A DNA stretch of 64,000 nt from Kaistia sp. 32K (GCF_016629525.1 NZ_AP024269.1:4950501-5014500), one strand, 5' to 3'; shown: positions 43,823 through 53,591, numbered from the stretch's first letter. Numbers and translations are program-made. The notes: generated by a model from the sequence alone, not told the origin.

Positions 43823-44857
43823 CTATTTCAGCCAGCGCCGTCCTTCGGTGACGATGCCGAAGAGGTCGGGGTGGCGGGCATAGGCGGTGATGCCGGCGAG
43901 CGCCGGTTCGGGATGGACGACGACCGAGGTCGGCATGCGGTCCATCAGCGCCTGATGCGGCACCTTGTCGATGAAGGCCTCGCGGAACCCGCTCTGCTGC
44001 AGGAAGGGCGCGATCTTGGCGGCGATGCCGCCGGCAAGGAAGATGCCGCCCCGCGCCATGAAGATGAGCGCCAGATTGCCGGCGAGCCGGCCGAGATGCA
44101 CGCAGAAGAGCTCCAGCGCCTCTTCGGCGCTCGCGTCGGAACGCTCCATCGCGGCGGCGGTGATCTCCGACGGATTGTCGAAGCGGGCCGCGACGCCATT
44201 GGCGGAAGCGACGGCGCGATAGAGGCGGACGAGGCCGCTGCCGCAGAGCAGCGTCTCGCCCTCGATGCGGGCGAACGGGCCACCCTTGTAGGGCTTTTCC
44301 AGATGCGGCCAGATCTCGAAGTCGCGCTCGCTCACGGGCGAGAGGTCGATATGGCCGCCTTCGCCGGGAACCGGCAGCCAGGTGCCGTTGGCGTGGATCA
44401 GGGCGGCGGCGCCGAGGCCGGTGCCGGGGCCGACGACGACCTGCGCGGCATTGGTCAGCGGCGCGCCGGATCCGATCGGCAGGAGGTCATCGCCGGCAAG
44501 CGCCGGCAGCGACAGCGACAGCGCCTCGAAATCGTTGAGCAGGATCACTTCATCGAGCCCGAAGCGGGCGATCATCCGCTTCGGCTCCACCACCCAGTGG
44601 CAGTTGGTGAGCGGCACGCGGTCGCCCTGGATCGGGCCGGCCAGCGCCAGCACGGCCGAGTGCGGCGTCAGGTCGGGCGGCAGCACGGCGGCGATGGCGT
44701 CGTCGATGGTGGCGAAATCGGCCGTCAGCACCGTCGGAAACCGCAGCGGCGGCGAATTCTCGTCCGGCACCAGCGCGAAGCGGGCATTGGTGCCGCCGAT
44801 ATCGGCGATCAGCGCCGGGAAGGGAACGAAGGCGCGAGGGGTCGTGATCGTGGTCAT
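43823..44857 (-). CDS. glk: Glucokinase
   Basis: A 344-residue ROK-unrelated bacterial glucokinase (Glk family, normally 320-340). ATP-binding start PALIADIGGTNARFALV, catalytic region LNDFEALSLSLPAL, glucose-binding GPGTGLGAAALI and GEGGHIDLSPVSERDFEIW, and the late GGIFLAGGIAAKIAPFL. It phosphorylates glucose in the cytosol with ATP. Upstream of mgsA with the same direction, 45 bp gap, so both are probably one transcript linking sugar phosphorylation to the methylglyoxal bypass. Confidence 0.94.
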   Translation of the reverse strand: MTTITTPRAFVPFPALIADIGGTNARFALVPDENSPPLRFPTVLTADFATIDDAIAAVLPPDLTPHSAVLALAGPIQGDRVPLTNCHWVVEPKRMIARFGLDEVILLNDFEALSLSLPALAGDDLLPIGSGAPLTNAAQVVVGPGTGLGAAALIHANGTWLPVPGEGGHIDLSPVSERDFEIWPHLEKPYKGGPFARIEGETLLCGSGLVRLYRAVASANGVAARFDNPSEITAAAMERSDASAEEALELFCVHLGRLAGNLALIFMARGGIFLAGGIAAKIAPFLQQSGFREAFIDKVPHQALMDRMPTSVVVHPEPALAGITAYARHPDLFGIVTEGRRWLK

Positions 44858-44902
44858 GGTGCCTTGCGTTGGCTGATCGGGCGACGGGTTGTTCGGTAGA
44901 GG

Positions 44903-45298
44903 TCAGGTGGTCTGCAGGAAGGCGTCGGGGTGGGCGATCAGGAGATCGGCCGTCGCCGCGTTCAGCGCCATCGGAATATCGTAGAGCGCGCCGAGCCGCA
45001 TCAGCGCCTTGACGTCGACGTCATGCGGCATCGGCGTCAGCGGGTCGACGAAGAAGATCAGGCCCTTGATGCGGCCTTCGGCGATCAGCGCGCCGATCTG
45101 CTGGTCGCCGCCGAGCGGGCCGCTCTTCAGCCGCGTCACCGGCAGCTCCGGCACCGCCTCGATGATGCGGCCGCCGGTCGTGCCGGTGGCGTAGAGATCG
45201 AACTCGGCGAGGCGCGCCCGGTGCGTGACGGCGAAGGCGACGAGATCGTCCTTCTTCTTGTCGTGGGCAACCAGCGCGAGGGCCGGACGGATCGCCAT
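44903..45298 (-). CDS. mgsA: Methylglyoxal synthase
   Basis: A 131-residue protein with [28 protein letters not shown], the phosphate-binding and catalytic [18 protein letters not shown] (Asp65 as general base), [21 protein letters not shown] and [14 protein letters not shown]. It converts dihydroxyacetone phosphate to methylglyoxal, relieving sugar-phosphate stress. First gene of mgsA-glk. Two CCAGTGATAG direct repeats lie 36-59 bp upstream of its start. Confidence 0.94.
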   Translation of the reverse strand: MAIRPALALVAHDKKKDDLVAFAVTHRARLAEFDLYATGTTGGRIIEAVPELPVTRLKSGPLGGDQQIGALIAEGRIKGLIFFVDPLTPMPHDVDVKALMRLGALYDIPMALNAATADLLIAHPDAFLQTT

Positions 45299-45333
45299 GG
45301 ACAGTTCTCCCTACGGTCCGAGCGACCGACATC

Positions 45334-45357
45334 CCAGTGATAGCGTGCCAGTGATAG
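45334..45357. promoter_or_regulatory. Direct repeats upstream of mgsA
   Basis: CCAGTGATAG at 45334-45343 and again at 45348-45357, 14 bp apart. On the mgsA strand they read CTATCACTGG. Possible regulator half-sites. The rest of the 359-bp gap 45299-45657 has an A-tract near 45450 but no gene, repeat family copy or clear promoter. Confidence 0.4.
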
Positions 45358-45657
45358 AAAGATCGGGGTCCGAGGAAAAGCCGAAAGTGAGCGTGGCCGC
45401 ATTTTCCGCGTCGGTCGGCCACCGCTATTTCTTGATCAGTTGAATAAAAAAATCCCGCCGCCTAAGCTGCGAGACACGATCCGCGACGCTGGGAAAAGCA
45501 GCGGATGGTTGCGCGCCTGACCAAAGAAACCGCATGAAATTTGTCAGGGGCCATGCGAAATTGGGAACAGCTGCCGCTCGTCGGTAACGCAAGGGGGCGC
45601 TTCGGACTGGCGATCAACGCCACAAGAACAAGCCTTTCAGAGGAGAGATCTACCATC

Positions 45658-46650
45658 ATGATCCGCAAGTTCATTGGAGCGGCCGTTGTGGCGCTCATGG
45701 CGACGGGCTCGGCCTGGGCTGCCGACGTCAAGCCGGCGCTGGTTTACGGCACGGGTGGCAAGTTCGACAAATCCTTCAACGAAGCCGGCTATAACGGCTC
45801 GGAGAAGTTCAAGGCCGAGACGGGCATCGACTACAAGGATTTCGAGCCGCAGAACGACACCCAGGGCGAGCAGGCGATCCGCAATTTCGCCAAGCGCGGC
45901 TTCAACCCGGTCGTCGCGCTCTCCTTCGCCTGGACCGACGCGGTCGCCAAGGTCGCCAAGGAATTCCCGGACACCCAGTTCGTGCTGGTCGACTCCGTCG
46001 TCGAGGCGCCGAACGTCCGCTCCGTCGTCTTCGCCGAGGATGAAGGCTCCTATCTCGTCGGCGTGCTCGCCGGCCTGAAGTCGGAATCGAAGAAGGTCGG
46101 CTTCGTCGGCGGCATGGACATTCCGCTGATCCGCAAGTTCGGCTGCGGCTACGTGCAGGGCGCCAAGGCTGCCGGCGCCACCGACGTGTTCCAGAACATG
46201 ACCGGCACCACGGGCGCCGCCTGGAACGATCCGGTGCGCGGCGGCGAGCTCGCCAAGTCGCAGATCGACCAGGGCGCGGACGTGATCTACGCGGCTGCCG
46301 GCGCCACCGGCCTCGGCGTGCTGCAGACGACCGTCGACGCCGGCAAGCTCGGCATCGGCGTCGATTCGAACCAGAACCACCTGCATCCCGGCAAGATCCT
46401 CACCTCGATGGTGAAGCGCGTCGACGTCGCGGTGCACAACGCCTTCTCCGACGTCAAGGACGGCAAGTTCACCGCCGGCACCCAGGCCCTCGGCCTGAAG
46501 GAAAACGGCGTCGACTGGGCTTTTGATGACAACAACAAGCCGCTCGTCTCCGACGAGATGAAGGCCGCCGTCGAGAAGGCCAAGGCCGACATCATCTCGG
46601 GCGCCGTCAAAGTCCATAACTACATGGACGACGAGAAGTGCCCGGGCTAA
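45658..46650 (+). CDS. BMP-family nucleoside ABC transporter binding protein
   Basis: ATG 45658 follows GAGGAGAGATCTACCATC; 330 residues. Signal peptide MIRKFIGAAVVALMATGSAWA. The mature part matches the basic membrane protein family: KPALVYGTGGKFDKSFNEAGYNG, VVALSFAWTDAVAKVAKEFP, VVFAEDEGSYLVGVLAG, KVGFVGGMDIPLIRKFGCGYVQG, and GIGVDSNQNHLHPGKILTSM. Such proteins bind purine or pyrimidine nucleosides. First gene of a seven-gene uptake and salvage cluster. A hairpin spans its stop codon, and another lies just after. Confidence 0.93.
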   Translation: MIRKFIGAAVVALMATGSAWAADVKPALVYGTGGKFDKSFNEAGYNGSEKFKAETGIDYKDFEPQNDTQGEQAIRNFAKRGFNPVVALSFAWTDAVAKVAKEFPDTQFVLVDSVVEAPNVRSVVFAEDEGSYLVGVLAGLKSESKKVGFVGGMDIPLIRKFGCGYVQGAKAAGATDVFQNMTGTTGAAWNDPVRGGELAKSQIDQGADVIYAAAGATGLGVLQTTVDAGKLGIGVDSNQNHLHPGKILTSMVKRVDVAVHNAFSDVKDGKFTAGTQALGLKENGVDWAFDDNNKPLVSDEMKAAVEKAKADIISGAVKVHNYMDDEKCPG

Positions 46651-46701
46651 GCCCGGCGCGTCGCTGAACGAGGACCGCGATGCCAGCTTCCGGCATCGCG
46701 G
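46642..46701 (+). other. Two hairpins after the BMP binding-protein gene
   Basis: CCGGGC-TAA-GCCCGG (46642-46656) places the stop codon in the loop. CCGCGATGCC (46675-46684) / GGCATCGCGG (46692-46701) follows with a 7-nt loop and no T-run. Such hairpins often stabilise binding-protein mRNA or limit read-through into the ATPase gene; the role here is inferred. Confidence 0.6.
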
Positions 46702-46861
46702 ACCGGTTGCCGTCGCCGGATATCGCCTCCGACTGCCCCCGGGCGGGCGGGGAGCGGTCCGAGGTCAGGCGCCCGACCCGGACGGGTCCGGCCTCGACCC
46801 GGCATGGCGAACACATACCCGGTCCCCTCGCAGGAGGGCGTGACCGTATCGGGGCCCTTCC

Positions 46862-48400
46862 ATGACCGTTTCGACCCTGGATTCCACGCCTGCCATCGAG
46901 CTCGTCGGCATCGACAAGCGCTTCGGGCCGGTCCACGCCAACAAGAACATCAACCTCTCGGTCGCCAAGGGCTCGATCCACGGCATCATCGGCGAGAACG
47001 GCGCCGGCAAGTCGACGCTGATGTCGATCCTGTACGGCTTCTACCATGCGGATTCCGGCCAGATCCTCGTCGACGGCAAGGAACTCCGCATCACCGACAG
47101 CCAGACGGCGATCAAGGCCGGCATCGGCATGGTCCACCAGCACTTCATGCTGGTCGAGAATTTCTCCGTGCTCGAAAACGTGATGCTCGGCGTCGAGGGC
47201 GGCGCGCTGCTGAAGCGCGGCGAGGCCGCCGTGCGCGGCGAGCTCGGCCGGATCGAGCGCGAATACGGGCTCGATGTCGATCCCGACGCGATCATCGAGG
47301 AGCTCCCCGTCGGCAAGCAGCAGCGGGTCGAGATCCTCAAGGCGCTCTATCGCGGCGCCGAGGTGCTGATCCTCGACGAGCCGACCGGCGTGCTGACGCC
47401 GGCGGAGGCGGACCACCTGTTCCGCATGCTGGCGCAGCTCAAGGAGCAGGGAAAGACCGTCATCCTGATCACGCACAAGCTGCGCGAGATCATGGCGATC
47501 ACCGACACCGTCTCCGTCATGCGGCGCGGCGAGATGGTCGCCACCCGCAAGACGTCCGAGACGACGATGGCGGAGCTGGCCGAGCTGATGGTCGGCCGCC
47601 GCGTGCTGCTCAGGGTCGAGAAGGGCGAGGCGAAGCCGGGCCCGGTCGTGCTTTCGGTCGAGAACCTGACCGTCAAGGATTCGCGCGGCGTCACCATGGT
47701 CGACAACGTGTCGTTCGAGGTCCGCGCCGGTGAGATCGTCGGCATCGCCGGCGTCGCCGGCAACGGCCAGTCGGAACTGCTCGAGGCGATCGCCGGCATC
47801 CGCAAGCCCGCCTCGGGCCGCATCCTTCTGAACGGCGAGCCGGTCGAGCGGCTCGATCCGGCGCGCCTGCGCAAGAAGGGCCTCGCGCATGTGCCGGAAG
47901 ACCGGCACCACATGGGCCTGGTGCTCGCCTTCGAGGAGAAGGAAAACGCCATCCTCGGCTACCAGGACGACCCGAAATACCTGAAGGGGCCGTTTCTCGA
48001 CATCGACGCCATCCGCCGCGACGCGGTCGAAAAGATCGAGAAATACGACATCCGCCCGGCCGACCCGCGCCTGAAGACGGCGAATTTCTCCGGCGGCAAC
48101 CAGCAGAAGATCGTGCTCGCCCGCGAGATCGAGCGGGATCCGGCCTGCCTGCTCGTCGGCCAGCCGACGCGCGGCGTCGACATCGGCGCCATCGAATTCA
48201 TCCACAAGCGCCTCGTTGCGCTCCGCGACGAGAGCAAGGCGATCCTGCTGGTCTCGGTCGAATTGGACGAGATCCGTTCGCTCTCCGACCGCATCCTCGT
48301 CATGTTCGCCGGCACCGTCGTCGGCGAGCCGGAGGCGCATGCCGGCGAGCAGGAGATCGGCCTGATGATGGCCGGCATCGCCCGGGAGGCGGCGGAATGA
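46862..48400 (+). CDS. Nucleoside ABC transporter ATP-binding protein (double ATPase)
   Basis: A 512-residue duplicated ABC ATPase. Domain 1 has Walker A GENGAGKSTLMSILYG and LDEPTGVLTPAEADHLF. Its signature position is LPVGKQQRVEILKAL. Domain 2 has GVAGNGQSELLEAIAG, FSGGNQQKIVLAREI and QPTRGVDIGAIEFIHKRL. This pattern (VGKQQR with GQPTRGVD) marks the YufO/NupA ATPase partner of BMP systems rather than RbsA. It energises the two permeases downstream. A 190-bp gap with a family B hairpin separates it from the first permease. Confidence 0.93.
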   Translation: MTVSTLDSTPAIELVGIDKRFGPVHANKNINLSVAKGSIHGIIGENGAGKSTLMSILYGFYHADSGQILVDGKELRITDSQTAIKAGIGMVHQHFMLVENFSVLENVMLGVEGGALLKRGEAAVRGELGRIEREYGLDVDPDAIIEELPVGKQQRVEILKALYRGAEVLILDEPTGVLTPAEADHLFRMLAQLKEQGKTVILITHKLREIMAITDTVSVMRRGEMVATRKTSETTMAELAELMVGRRVLLRVEKGEAKPGPVVLSVENLTVKDSRGVTMVDNVSFEVRAGEIVGIAGVAGNGQSELLEAIAGIRKPASGRILLNGEPVERLDPARLRKKGLAHVPEDRHHMGLVLAFEEKENAILGYQDDPKYLKGPFLDIDAIRRDAVEKIEKYDIRPADPRLKTANFSGGNQQKIVLAREIERDPACLLVGQPTRGVDIGAIEFIHKRLVALRDESKAILLVSVELDEIRSLSDRILVMFAGTVVGEPEAHAGEQEIGLMMAGIAREAAE

Positions 48401-48458
48401 TTTTGGCCGCACCGTCCTCGGTCCTTCGCGCTCCATCCGATTCCGGATCGCCGGCAAG

Positions 48459-48521
48459 ACCCTCACCCAACCCTCTCCCGCGCCCCCTCTACCGCTTGCG
48501 GGAGAGGGTTGGGGTGAGGGG
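48459..48521. repeat. Family B long hairpin inside the nucleoside importer operon
   Basis: Arm CCCTCACCCAACCCTCTCCC (from 48460) pairs with GGGAGAGGGTTGGGGTGAGG (to about 48520) around a short centre. It separates the ATPase and permease genes and could act as a processing or attenuation structure in the polycistronic mRNA. Confidence 0.8.
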
Positions 48522-48590
48522 CTTTGGGCCGGCCCGCTCCGGATCCTCTCTCTCTCTTCTCGGCACGCACCAGATCAACGGATTGCACCC

Positions 48591-49721
48591 ATGAGCGCTC
48601 CCCTCGGAACCCTGCCGCGCTGGGTCAATTTCGGCCTGCTGCCGCTTCTGAACGTCCTCGTCGCCTTCGCCATTTCCGGCCTGGTCGTGCTGTTCATCGG
48701 CGAGAGCCCGGTCGAGGCGGTGCAGTACATGCTCTCCGGCGCGCTCGGCAGCGGCGAGGGCATCGCCTTCACGCTCTACTACGCCACCAATTTCATCTTC
48801 ACGGGCCTTGCCGTCGCCGTCGCCTTCCATGGCGGGCTCTTCAACATCGGCGGCGAGGGGCAGGTCTATCTGGGCGGCCTCGGCGTCGCCATGGCCGCGC
48901 TGGCGCTCGACCGCTACATGCCCTGGTACGTCACCGCCGTGGTGGCGACGGCGGCGGCCTTCGCCTTCGGCGCGCTCTGGGCGCTGATCCCGGCCTGGCT
49001 GCAGGCGAAGCGCGGCAGCCACATCGTCATCACGACGATCATGTTCAACTTCATCGCCGCGGCGCTGATGGTCTACCTGCTCGTCAACGTCATCAAGCAG
49101 CCCGGCAACATGTCGCCGCAGACCCGCCTGTTCGAGCCGGGCGGCCAGCTGCCGAAGCTCGGCTGGCTGATGCAGTGGTTCGGCCTCGACATCGGCGCCG
49201 CGCCGTTCAACGTCGCCTTCCTGATCGCGCTGGTCGCCGCCTTCGTCGTCTGGGTGCTGATCTGGCGCACCCGCTTCGGCTACGAGATCCGCACCATGGG
49301 CACCAACCCGACAGCGGCGGTCTATGCCGGCATCCCCTATGTGAAGACGGTCGTCCTCACCATGATCATCTCCGGCGGCCTCGCCGGCATGATGGCGCTG
49401 AACCCGGTGATGGGCGACATGGGCAAGCTGCAGGTCGAATTCCCGGCCGGCGCCGGCTTCGTCGGCATCGCGGTGGCGCTGATGGGCCGCTCGCATCCGG
49501 TCGGCATCATCATCGCGGCCATCCTGTTCGGCGTGCTCTACCAGGGCGGCGCCGAGCTCTCCTTCTGGGTGCCCAATATCACCCGCGAGATGATCATCCT
49601 GATCCAGGGCCTGGTCATCCTGTTCGCCGGCGCGCTCGAGCACATGTTCCGGCCGCCGCTGATCGCGCTCTTCGCGGCGAAACCGAAATCCCGGCCGGCA
49701 TCCGCCGGCGGCGCGGCCTGA
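48591..49721 (+). CDS. Nucleoside ABC transporter permease 1
   Basis: A 376-residue membrane protein of the BPD_transp_2 family, YufP/NupB type. Conserved pieces are GLAVAVAFHGGLFNIGGEGQVYLGGLGVA, GSHIVITTIMFNFIAAALMVYLL, RTRFGYEIRTMGTNPTAAVYAGIP and GAGFVGIAVALMGRSHPVGI. It forms the channel with permease 2, which begins 9 bp after its stop. ATG 48591 follows no strong ribosome site. Confidence 0.92.
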   Translation: MSAPLGTLPRWVNFGLLPLLNVLVAFAISGLVVLFIGESPVEAVQYMLSGALGSGEGIAFTLYYATNFIFTGLAVAVAFHGGLFNIGGEGQVYLGGLGVAMAALALDRYMPWYVTAVVATAAAFAFGALWALIPAWLQAKRGSHIVITTIMFNFIAAALMVYLLVNVIKQPGNMSPQTRLFEPGGQLPKLGWLMQWFGLDIGAAPFNVAFLIALVAAFVVWVLIWRTRFGYEIRTMGTNPTAAVYAGIPYVKTVVLTMIISGGLAGMMALNPVMGDMGKLQVEFPAGAGFVGIAVALMGRSHPVGIIIAAILFGVLYQGGAELSFWVPNITREMIILIQGLVILFAGALEHMFRPPLIALFAAKPKSRPASAGGAA

Positions 49722-49730
49722 GGAGCGATC

Positions 49731-50705
49731 ATGGAAAGCCTGTTCGCCGATCTGATCCAGATCCTCGCCGCCACCGTCCGCCTGTCGGTGCCGCTCGTCT
49801 TCACCGCGCTCGCCGGCCTCTATGCCGAGCGGTCCGGCATCGTCGACATCGGGCTTGAGGGCAAGATGCTGTTCTCGGCCTTCTCGGCCGCCTCGGTCGC
49901 GACCGTCACCGGCTCGCCCTGGCTGGGCCTGTTCGCCGCGATCCTGACCGGCGTGCTGCTGAGCCTCCTGCACGGCTTCGCCTCGATCACCCAGCGCGGC
50001 AACCAGATCATCTCCGGCGTCGCCATCAACTTCATCGCCTCCGGCCTGACGATCCAGCTCGGCAATGCCTGGTTCGGCCAGGGCGGCCGCACGCCGCAAT
50101 TGCCGAACTCCGCCCGCTTCACCGAGATCACGCTGCCTTTCGCGAGCGAGATCGCCTCGGTGCCGTTCCTCGGCCCGCTCTATGCGCGGCTGATCTCGGG
50201 GCAGAACATCCTCGTCTATCTCGCCTTCCTCGCCGTGCCGCTGACCTGGTGGGTGCTCTATCGCACGCGCTTCGGCCTCAGGCTGCGCGCCGTCGGCGAG
50301 AATCCGGGCGCCGTCGACACCGCCGGCATCTCGGTCTCCTGGCTGCGGTATCGCGCGCTGATCTGCTGCGGCATCCTCGCCGGTTTCGCCGGCACCTATC
50401 TGTCGGTGGCGCAATCGGCCGGCTTCATCCGCGAGATGTCGGCCGGCAAGGGCTATATCGCGCTCGCCGCCCTCGTCTTCGCCAAGTGGAAGCCGCTCAA
50501 CGTGCTCCTGACCTGCCTTTTGTTCGGCTTCCTAGACGCCGCGTCGATCCGCCTGCAGGGCATCATCCTGCCCGGCATTGGCGAGGTGCCGGTGCAGCTG
50601 ATCCAGGCGCTGCCCTACATCCTGACCGTGATCCTTCTGGCCGGTTTCATCGGCAAGGCGATCCCGCCCCGGGCGAGCGGCGTGCCCTATGTGAAGGAGC
50701 GCTGA
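49731..50705 (+). CDS. Nucleoside ABC transporter permease 2
   Basis: A 324-residue membrane protein, YufQ/NupC type. The start is ATG 49731 after TGAGGAGCGATC. Motifs are LVFTALAGLYAERSGIVDIGLEGKML, TQRGNQIISGVAINFIASGLTIQLG, RTRFGLRLRAVGENPGAVDTAGI and GYIALAALVFAKWKPLNVLL. It is the second half of the heteromeric channel. cdd starts 1 bp after its stop, tying transport to salvage. Confidence 0.92.
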   Translation: MESLFADLIQILAATVRLSVPLVFTALAGLYAERSGIVDIGLEGKMLFSAFSAASVATVTGSPWLGLFAAILTGVLLSLLHGFASITQRGNQIISGVAINFIASGLTIQLGNAWFGQGGRTPQLPNSARFTEITLPFASEIASVPFLGPLYARLISGQNILVYLAFLAVPLTWWVLYRTRFGLRLRAVGENPGAVDTAGISVSWLRYRALICCGILAGFAGTYLSVAQSAGFIREMSAGKGYIALAALVFAKWKPLNVLLTCLLFGFLDAASIRLQGIILPGIGEVPVQLIQALPYILTVILLAGFIGKAIPPRASGVPYVKER

Positions 50706-50706
50706 C

Positions 50707-51144
50707 GTGACGGCTACCCTCGACGCCGAAACGCGGGCCGACCTGCTCAAGCGGGCGCAGGCCGTCCGTTTGAACGCCCACGCGCCCTATTCGAACTTCT
50801 TCGTCGGCGCCGCCATCCTCGCCGACGACGGCAGCATCCATGTCGGCGCCAATGTCGAGAACGCTTCCTATCCGGAGGGCTGGTGCGCCGAGACGTCGGC
50901 GCTCGGCCAGATGATCGCCGCCGGCAAGCCGGGCGAGGGCCGCCGCGTCGCCGCCGTTTTCGTCGTCGCCGACCGGGTCGATGGCGGCATCGTCTGCACG
51001 CCCTGCGGCGGCTGCCGCCAGCGGCTGAAGGAATTTTCCCATCCGCAGACGCTGATCCACTGCTCGGATCCCGCCGGTAAGGGCCAGGATTTCACCATGG
51101 CCGAGCTGCTGCCGGCCGGTTTTTCGCTGGAAGAGCGGCTTTGA
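50707..51144 (+). CDS. cdd: Cytidine deaminase
   Basis: A 145-residue enzyme starting at GTG 50707. Zinc-site motifs HVGANVENASYPEGWCAETSALGQM and CTPCGGCRQRLKEF provide the three Cys ligands of the homotetrameric form and the catalytic Glu in CAE. APYSNFFVGAAIL is the substrate-binding start. It deaminates cytidine and deoxycytidine to (deoxy)uridine. Translation is coupled: its stop TGA overlaps the TTG start of the next gene at 51141-51144. Confidence 0.95.
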   Translation: MTATLDAETRADLLKRAQAVRLNAHAPYSNFFVGAAILADDGSIHVGANVENASYPEGWCAETSALGQMIAAGKPGEGRRVAAVFVVADRVDGGIVCTPCGGCRQRLKEFSHPQTLIHCSDPAGKGQDFTMAELLPAGFSLEERL

Positions 51145-51959
51145 CGGCGCGCGACGACGGCCACGCCGCGGCGGCAATCGTCCGCGCCCGCCGCGACGCG
51201 CCCTATCGCTTCGGCATCGTGCTCGGCTCCGGCCTCGGCCCGCTCGCCGACGCGGTCGAGGACGCGATCGCCATCCCCTATGCGGAACTGCCGGGCCTGC
51301 CGGTATCCAAAGTCTCGGCCCATGCCGGCAGCCTGGTCGCCGGCCGGCTCGAGGGCGTCGAGATCCTCGTCTTCTCTGGCCGCTCGCATTTCTACGAGGC
51401 GGGCGACGCGGCGGTGATGCGCAATGCCATCGGCATGCTCGCCGCGCTCGGCTGCGAGGGCGTGATCCTCACCAACGCCGCCGGCTCGCTGCATACGGAG
51501 ATGGGCCCGGGCTCGCTGATGATGCTCGACGACCACATCAATTTCTCCGGTAGCAACCCGCTGATCGGCGAGGAAAGCGACGCCCGCTTCGTCGGCATGA
51601 CCACGGCCTATGATCTCGGCTGGCGCGCTGCCTTCGAGCGCCTTGCCGCCGAGGCCGCGATCCCGCTCTCGCGCGGCGTCTACATGTGGTTCTCCGGTCC
51701 CTCCTTCGAGACGCCGGCCGAAATCCGCATGGCGCGCATCCTCGGCGCCGACGCCGTCGGCATGTCGACCGTGCCGGAGGCGATCCTGGCGCGCTTCTTC
51801 AACCTCCGCGTCGCCGCCTTCTCCAACATCACCAATCTCGGCGCCGGCATGACGGGCGACGAACTCTCGCACCAGGAAACCAAGGACATGGCCCCGGTCG
51901 GCGCCAAGAAGCTGGAAAAGCTGATCCGCCGGTTTCTGAAGGACCAGGCGGGCGGTTGA
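51141..51959 (+). CDS. Purine-nucleoside phosphorylase
   Basis: A 272-residue protein starting at TTG 51141, overlapping cdd. The fold shows [20 protein letters not shown], the phosphate-binding [79 protein letters not shown] and [11 protein letters not shown]. This is the trimeric (PunA/human-like) type that cleaves inosine and guanosine with phosphate. It feeds purine bases and ribose-1-phosphate from the imported nucleosides. A REPIN separates it from deoA. Confidence 0.93.
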   Translation: MTARDDGHAAAAIVRARRDAPYRFGIVLGSGLGPLADAVEDAIAIPYAELPGLPVSKVSAHAGSLVAGRLEGVEILVFSGRSHFYEAGDAAVMRNAIGMLAALGCEGVILTNAAGSLHTEMGPGSLMMLDDHINFSGSNPLIGEESDARFVGMTTAYDLGWRAAFERLAAEAAIPLSRGVYMWFSGPSFETPAEIRMARILGADAVGMSTVPEAILARFFNLRVAAFSNITNLGAGMTGDELSHQETKDMAPVGAKKLEKLIRRFLKDQAGG

Positions 51960-51971
51960 TGCCGCCCTCCG

Positions 51972-52058
51972 CCGTCATCCCTGCGAAAGCAGGGATCCAT
52001 CGCCGGGGAGCCATCGGACGTTTCTGAAGGGATCCCAGGTCTCGGCCCGGGATGACGG
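51972..52058. repeat. Family A REPIN-like repeat, copy 8
   Basis: Left arm 51973-51999 (CGTCATCCCTGCGAAAGCAG...), right arm within 52026-52057 (GGGATCCCAGGTCTCGGCCC...). It lies between purine-nucleoside phosphorylase and deoA, inside an otherwise tight operon. Confidence 0.85.
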
Positions 52059-52104
52059 CGAGCCTGTCACAGGCGGGCGCGCCAAAGGGAGAGAGACAAA
52101 AAAC

Positions 52105-53415
52105 ATGCTGCCGCAGGAAATCATCCGCTGGAAGCGCGAGGGCGGCGTGCTCTCGGCCGAGGCGATCCGCTTCATGGTCAAGGGGCTGACCGACGGCTCC
52201 GTCTCGGAGGGACAGGTCGCCGCCTTCGCCATGGCGGTCTTCTTCCGCGGCATGACGCGCGACGAGGCGGTGGCGCTGACTTTGGCCATGCGCGATTCCG
52301 GCAATGTGCTCGACTGGTCGGAGCTCGACGGCCCCGTCGTCGACAAGCATTCGACCGGCGGCGTCGGCGACAATGTCTCCTTGATGCTGGCGCCGATGGT
52401 GGCGGCGTGCGGCGCCTATGTGCCGATGATCTCCGGCCGCGGCCTCGGCCATACCGGCGGCACGCTCGACAAGTTCGACGCGATCCCCGGCTACAAGAGC
52501 CAGCCCGACCTGCCGCTCTTCCGCAAAGTCGTGCGCGAGGTCGGCACGGCGGTCATCGGCCAGACGGCGGACCTCGCCCCGGCCGACAAGCGCCTCTACG
52601 CCATCCGCGACGTCACCGCGACGGTCGAGTCGATCCCGCTGATCACCGCCTCGATCCTGTCCAAAAAGCTCGCCGCCGGGCTGCAGGGCCTCGTCCTCGA
52701 CGTCAAGACCGGCTCGGGCGCCTTCATGGCGACGCGGGCCGAGGCGCGGACGCTGGCCGAGAGCCTGGTCGCGGTCGCGAACGGCGCCGGCGTGGCCACC
52801 ACGGCGCTGATCACCGACATGGACGAGCCCTTGGCCTCCGCCGCCGGCAACGCCGTCGAGGTCCGCAACGCCGTCGACTATCTGACTGGCGCCGCGCGCG
52901 ATCCGCGCCTGCACGAGGTCACGCTGGCGCTCGGCGCCGAGATGCTGGTCACCGCCGGCCGCGCCGCCGACGTCGCCGAGGGCCGCGCCCGGCTCGAGGC
53001 GGCGCTTGCCTCCGGCGAGGCTGCCGAGCGCTTCGGCCGCATGGTCTCCGGCCTCGGCGGCCCCGCCGATTTCGTCGAGCGCGTCGGCGATTATCTGCCC
53101 CGCGCCGCCGTCACTCGTGACGTGCTGGCGGAGGGCGAGGGCCATGTGAACGGGATCGACACCCGCGCCGTCGGCGTCGCGGTGATCGAGCTGGGCGGCG
53201 GCCGCCGCGTCGCCGCCGACACGATCGACCTCTCCGTCGGCTTCACGGGCCTCGCCGGCCATGGCGCCCGCGTCGACGCGAAGACGCCGCTCGCCCGGGT
53301 GCATGCGCGAACCGAGGAAGACGCCGAGCGCGCGGCTGCGCTCCTCCGCGCCGCCTACCGCCTCGGCGAAGCCCCCGCGCCACGCCCGGCCGTGCACGAG
53401 CGCATCGAGGGGTAG
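52105..53415 (+). CDS. deoA: Thymidine phosphorylase
   Basis: A 436-residue member of the nucleoside phosphorylase type II family. Signatures: [25 protein letters not shown], the phosphate-binding [41 protein letters not shown] and [12 protein letters not shown], with [13 protein letters not shown] between. It cleaves thymidine and deoxyuridine to base and deoxyribose-1-phosphate. Last member of the nucleoside cluster; deoB and deoC are not adjacent. ATG 52105 follows GGGAGAGAGACAAAAAAC. Confidence 0.95.
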   Translation: MLPQEIIRWKREGGVLSAEAIRFMVKGLTDGSVSEGQVAAFAMAVFFRGMTRDEAVALTLAMRDSGNVLDWSELDGPVVDKHSTGGVGDNVSLMLAPMVAACGAYVPMISGRGLGHTGGTLDKFDAIPGYKSQPDLPLFRKVVREVGTAVIGQTADLAPADKRLYAIRDVTATVESIPLITASILSKKLAAGLQGLVLDVKTGSGAFMATRAEARTLAESLVAVANGAGVATTALITDMDEPLASAAGNAVEVRNAVDYLTGAARDPRLHEVTLALGAEMLVTAGRAADVAEGRARLEAALASGEAAERFGRMVSGLGGPADFVERVGDYLPRAAVTRDVLAEGEGHVNGIDTRAVGVAVIELGGGRRVAADTIDLSVGFTGLAGHGARVDAKTPLARVHARTEEDAERAAALLRAAYRLGEAPAPRPAVHERIEG

Positions 53416-53447
53416 CGCCGCCATCCCGGGGTGCCAAAATCCCATTC

Positions 53448-53573
53448 CCTCCCCCTTGTGGGGAGGGCTAGGGAGGGGGTACCACCTCGCGGTTTCCAGG
53501 AAGGGGTGCCTTCGAATTGATCGGCGCCGGTACCCCCACCCCGACCCTCCGCACAAGGGGGAGGGCGCGCCGG
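53448..53573. repeat. Family B element (CCTCCCCCTTG type)
   Basis: Left arm CCCTCCCCCTTGTGGGGAGG (from about 53448), right arm ending CACAAGGGGGAGGG (to about 53573). Interior pieces ACCACCTCGCGG and GCCGGTACCCCC match 42538-42671. First of four repeat units in the 493-bp gap 53416-53908. Confidence 0.82.
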
Positions 53574-53591
53574 ATCCCTCGCGCCACGCCC

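Noticed and set aside
46607..50414. Two long minus-strand open frames (619 and 641 codons) opposite the nucleoside importer
   Set aside because: Asp/Glu/Arg/His-rich shadows; the plus strand has Walker motifs and permease signatures.
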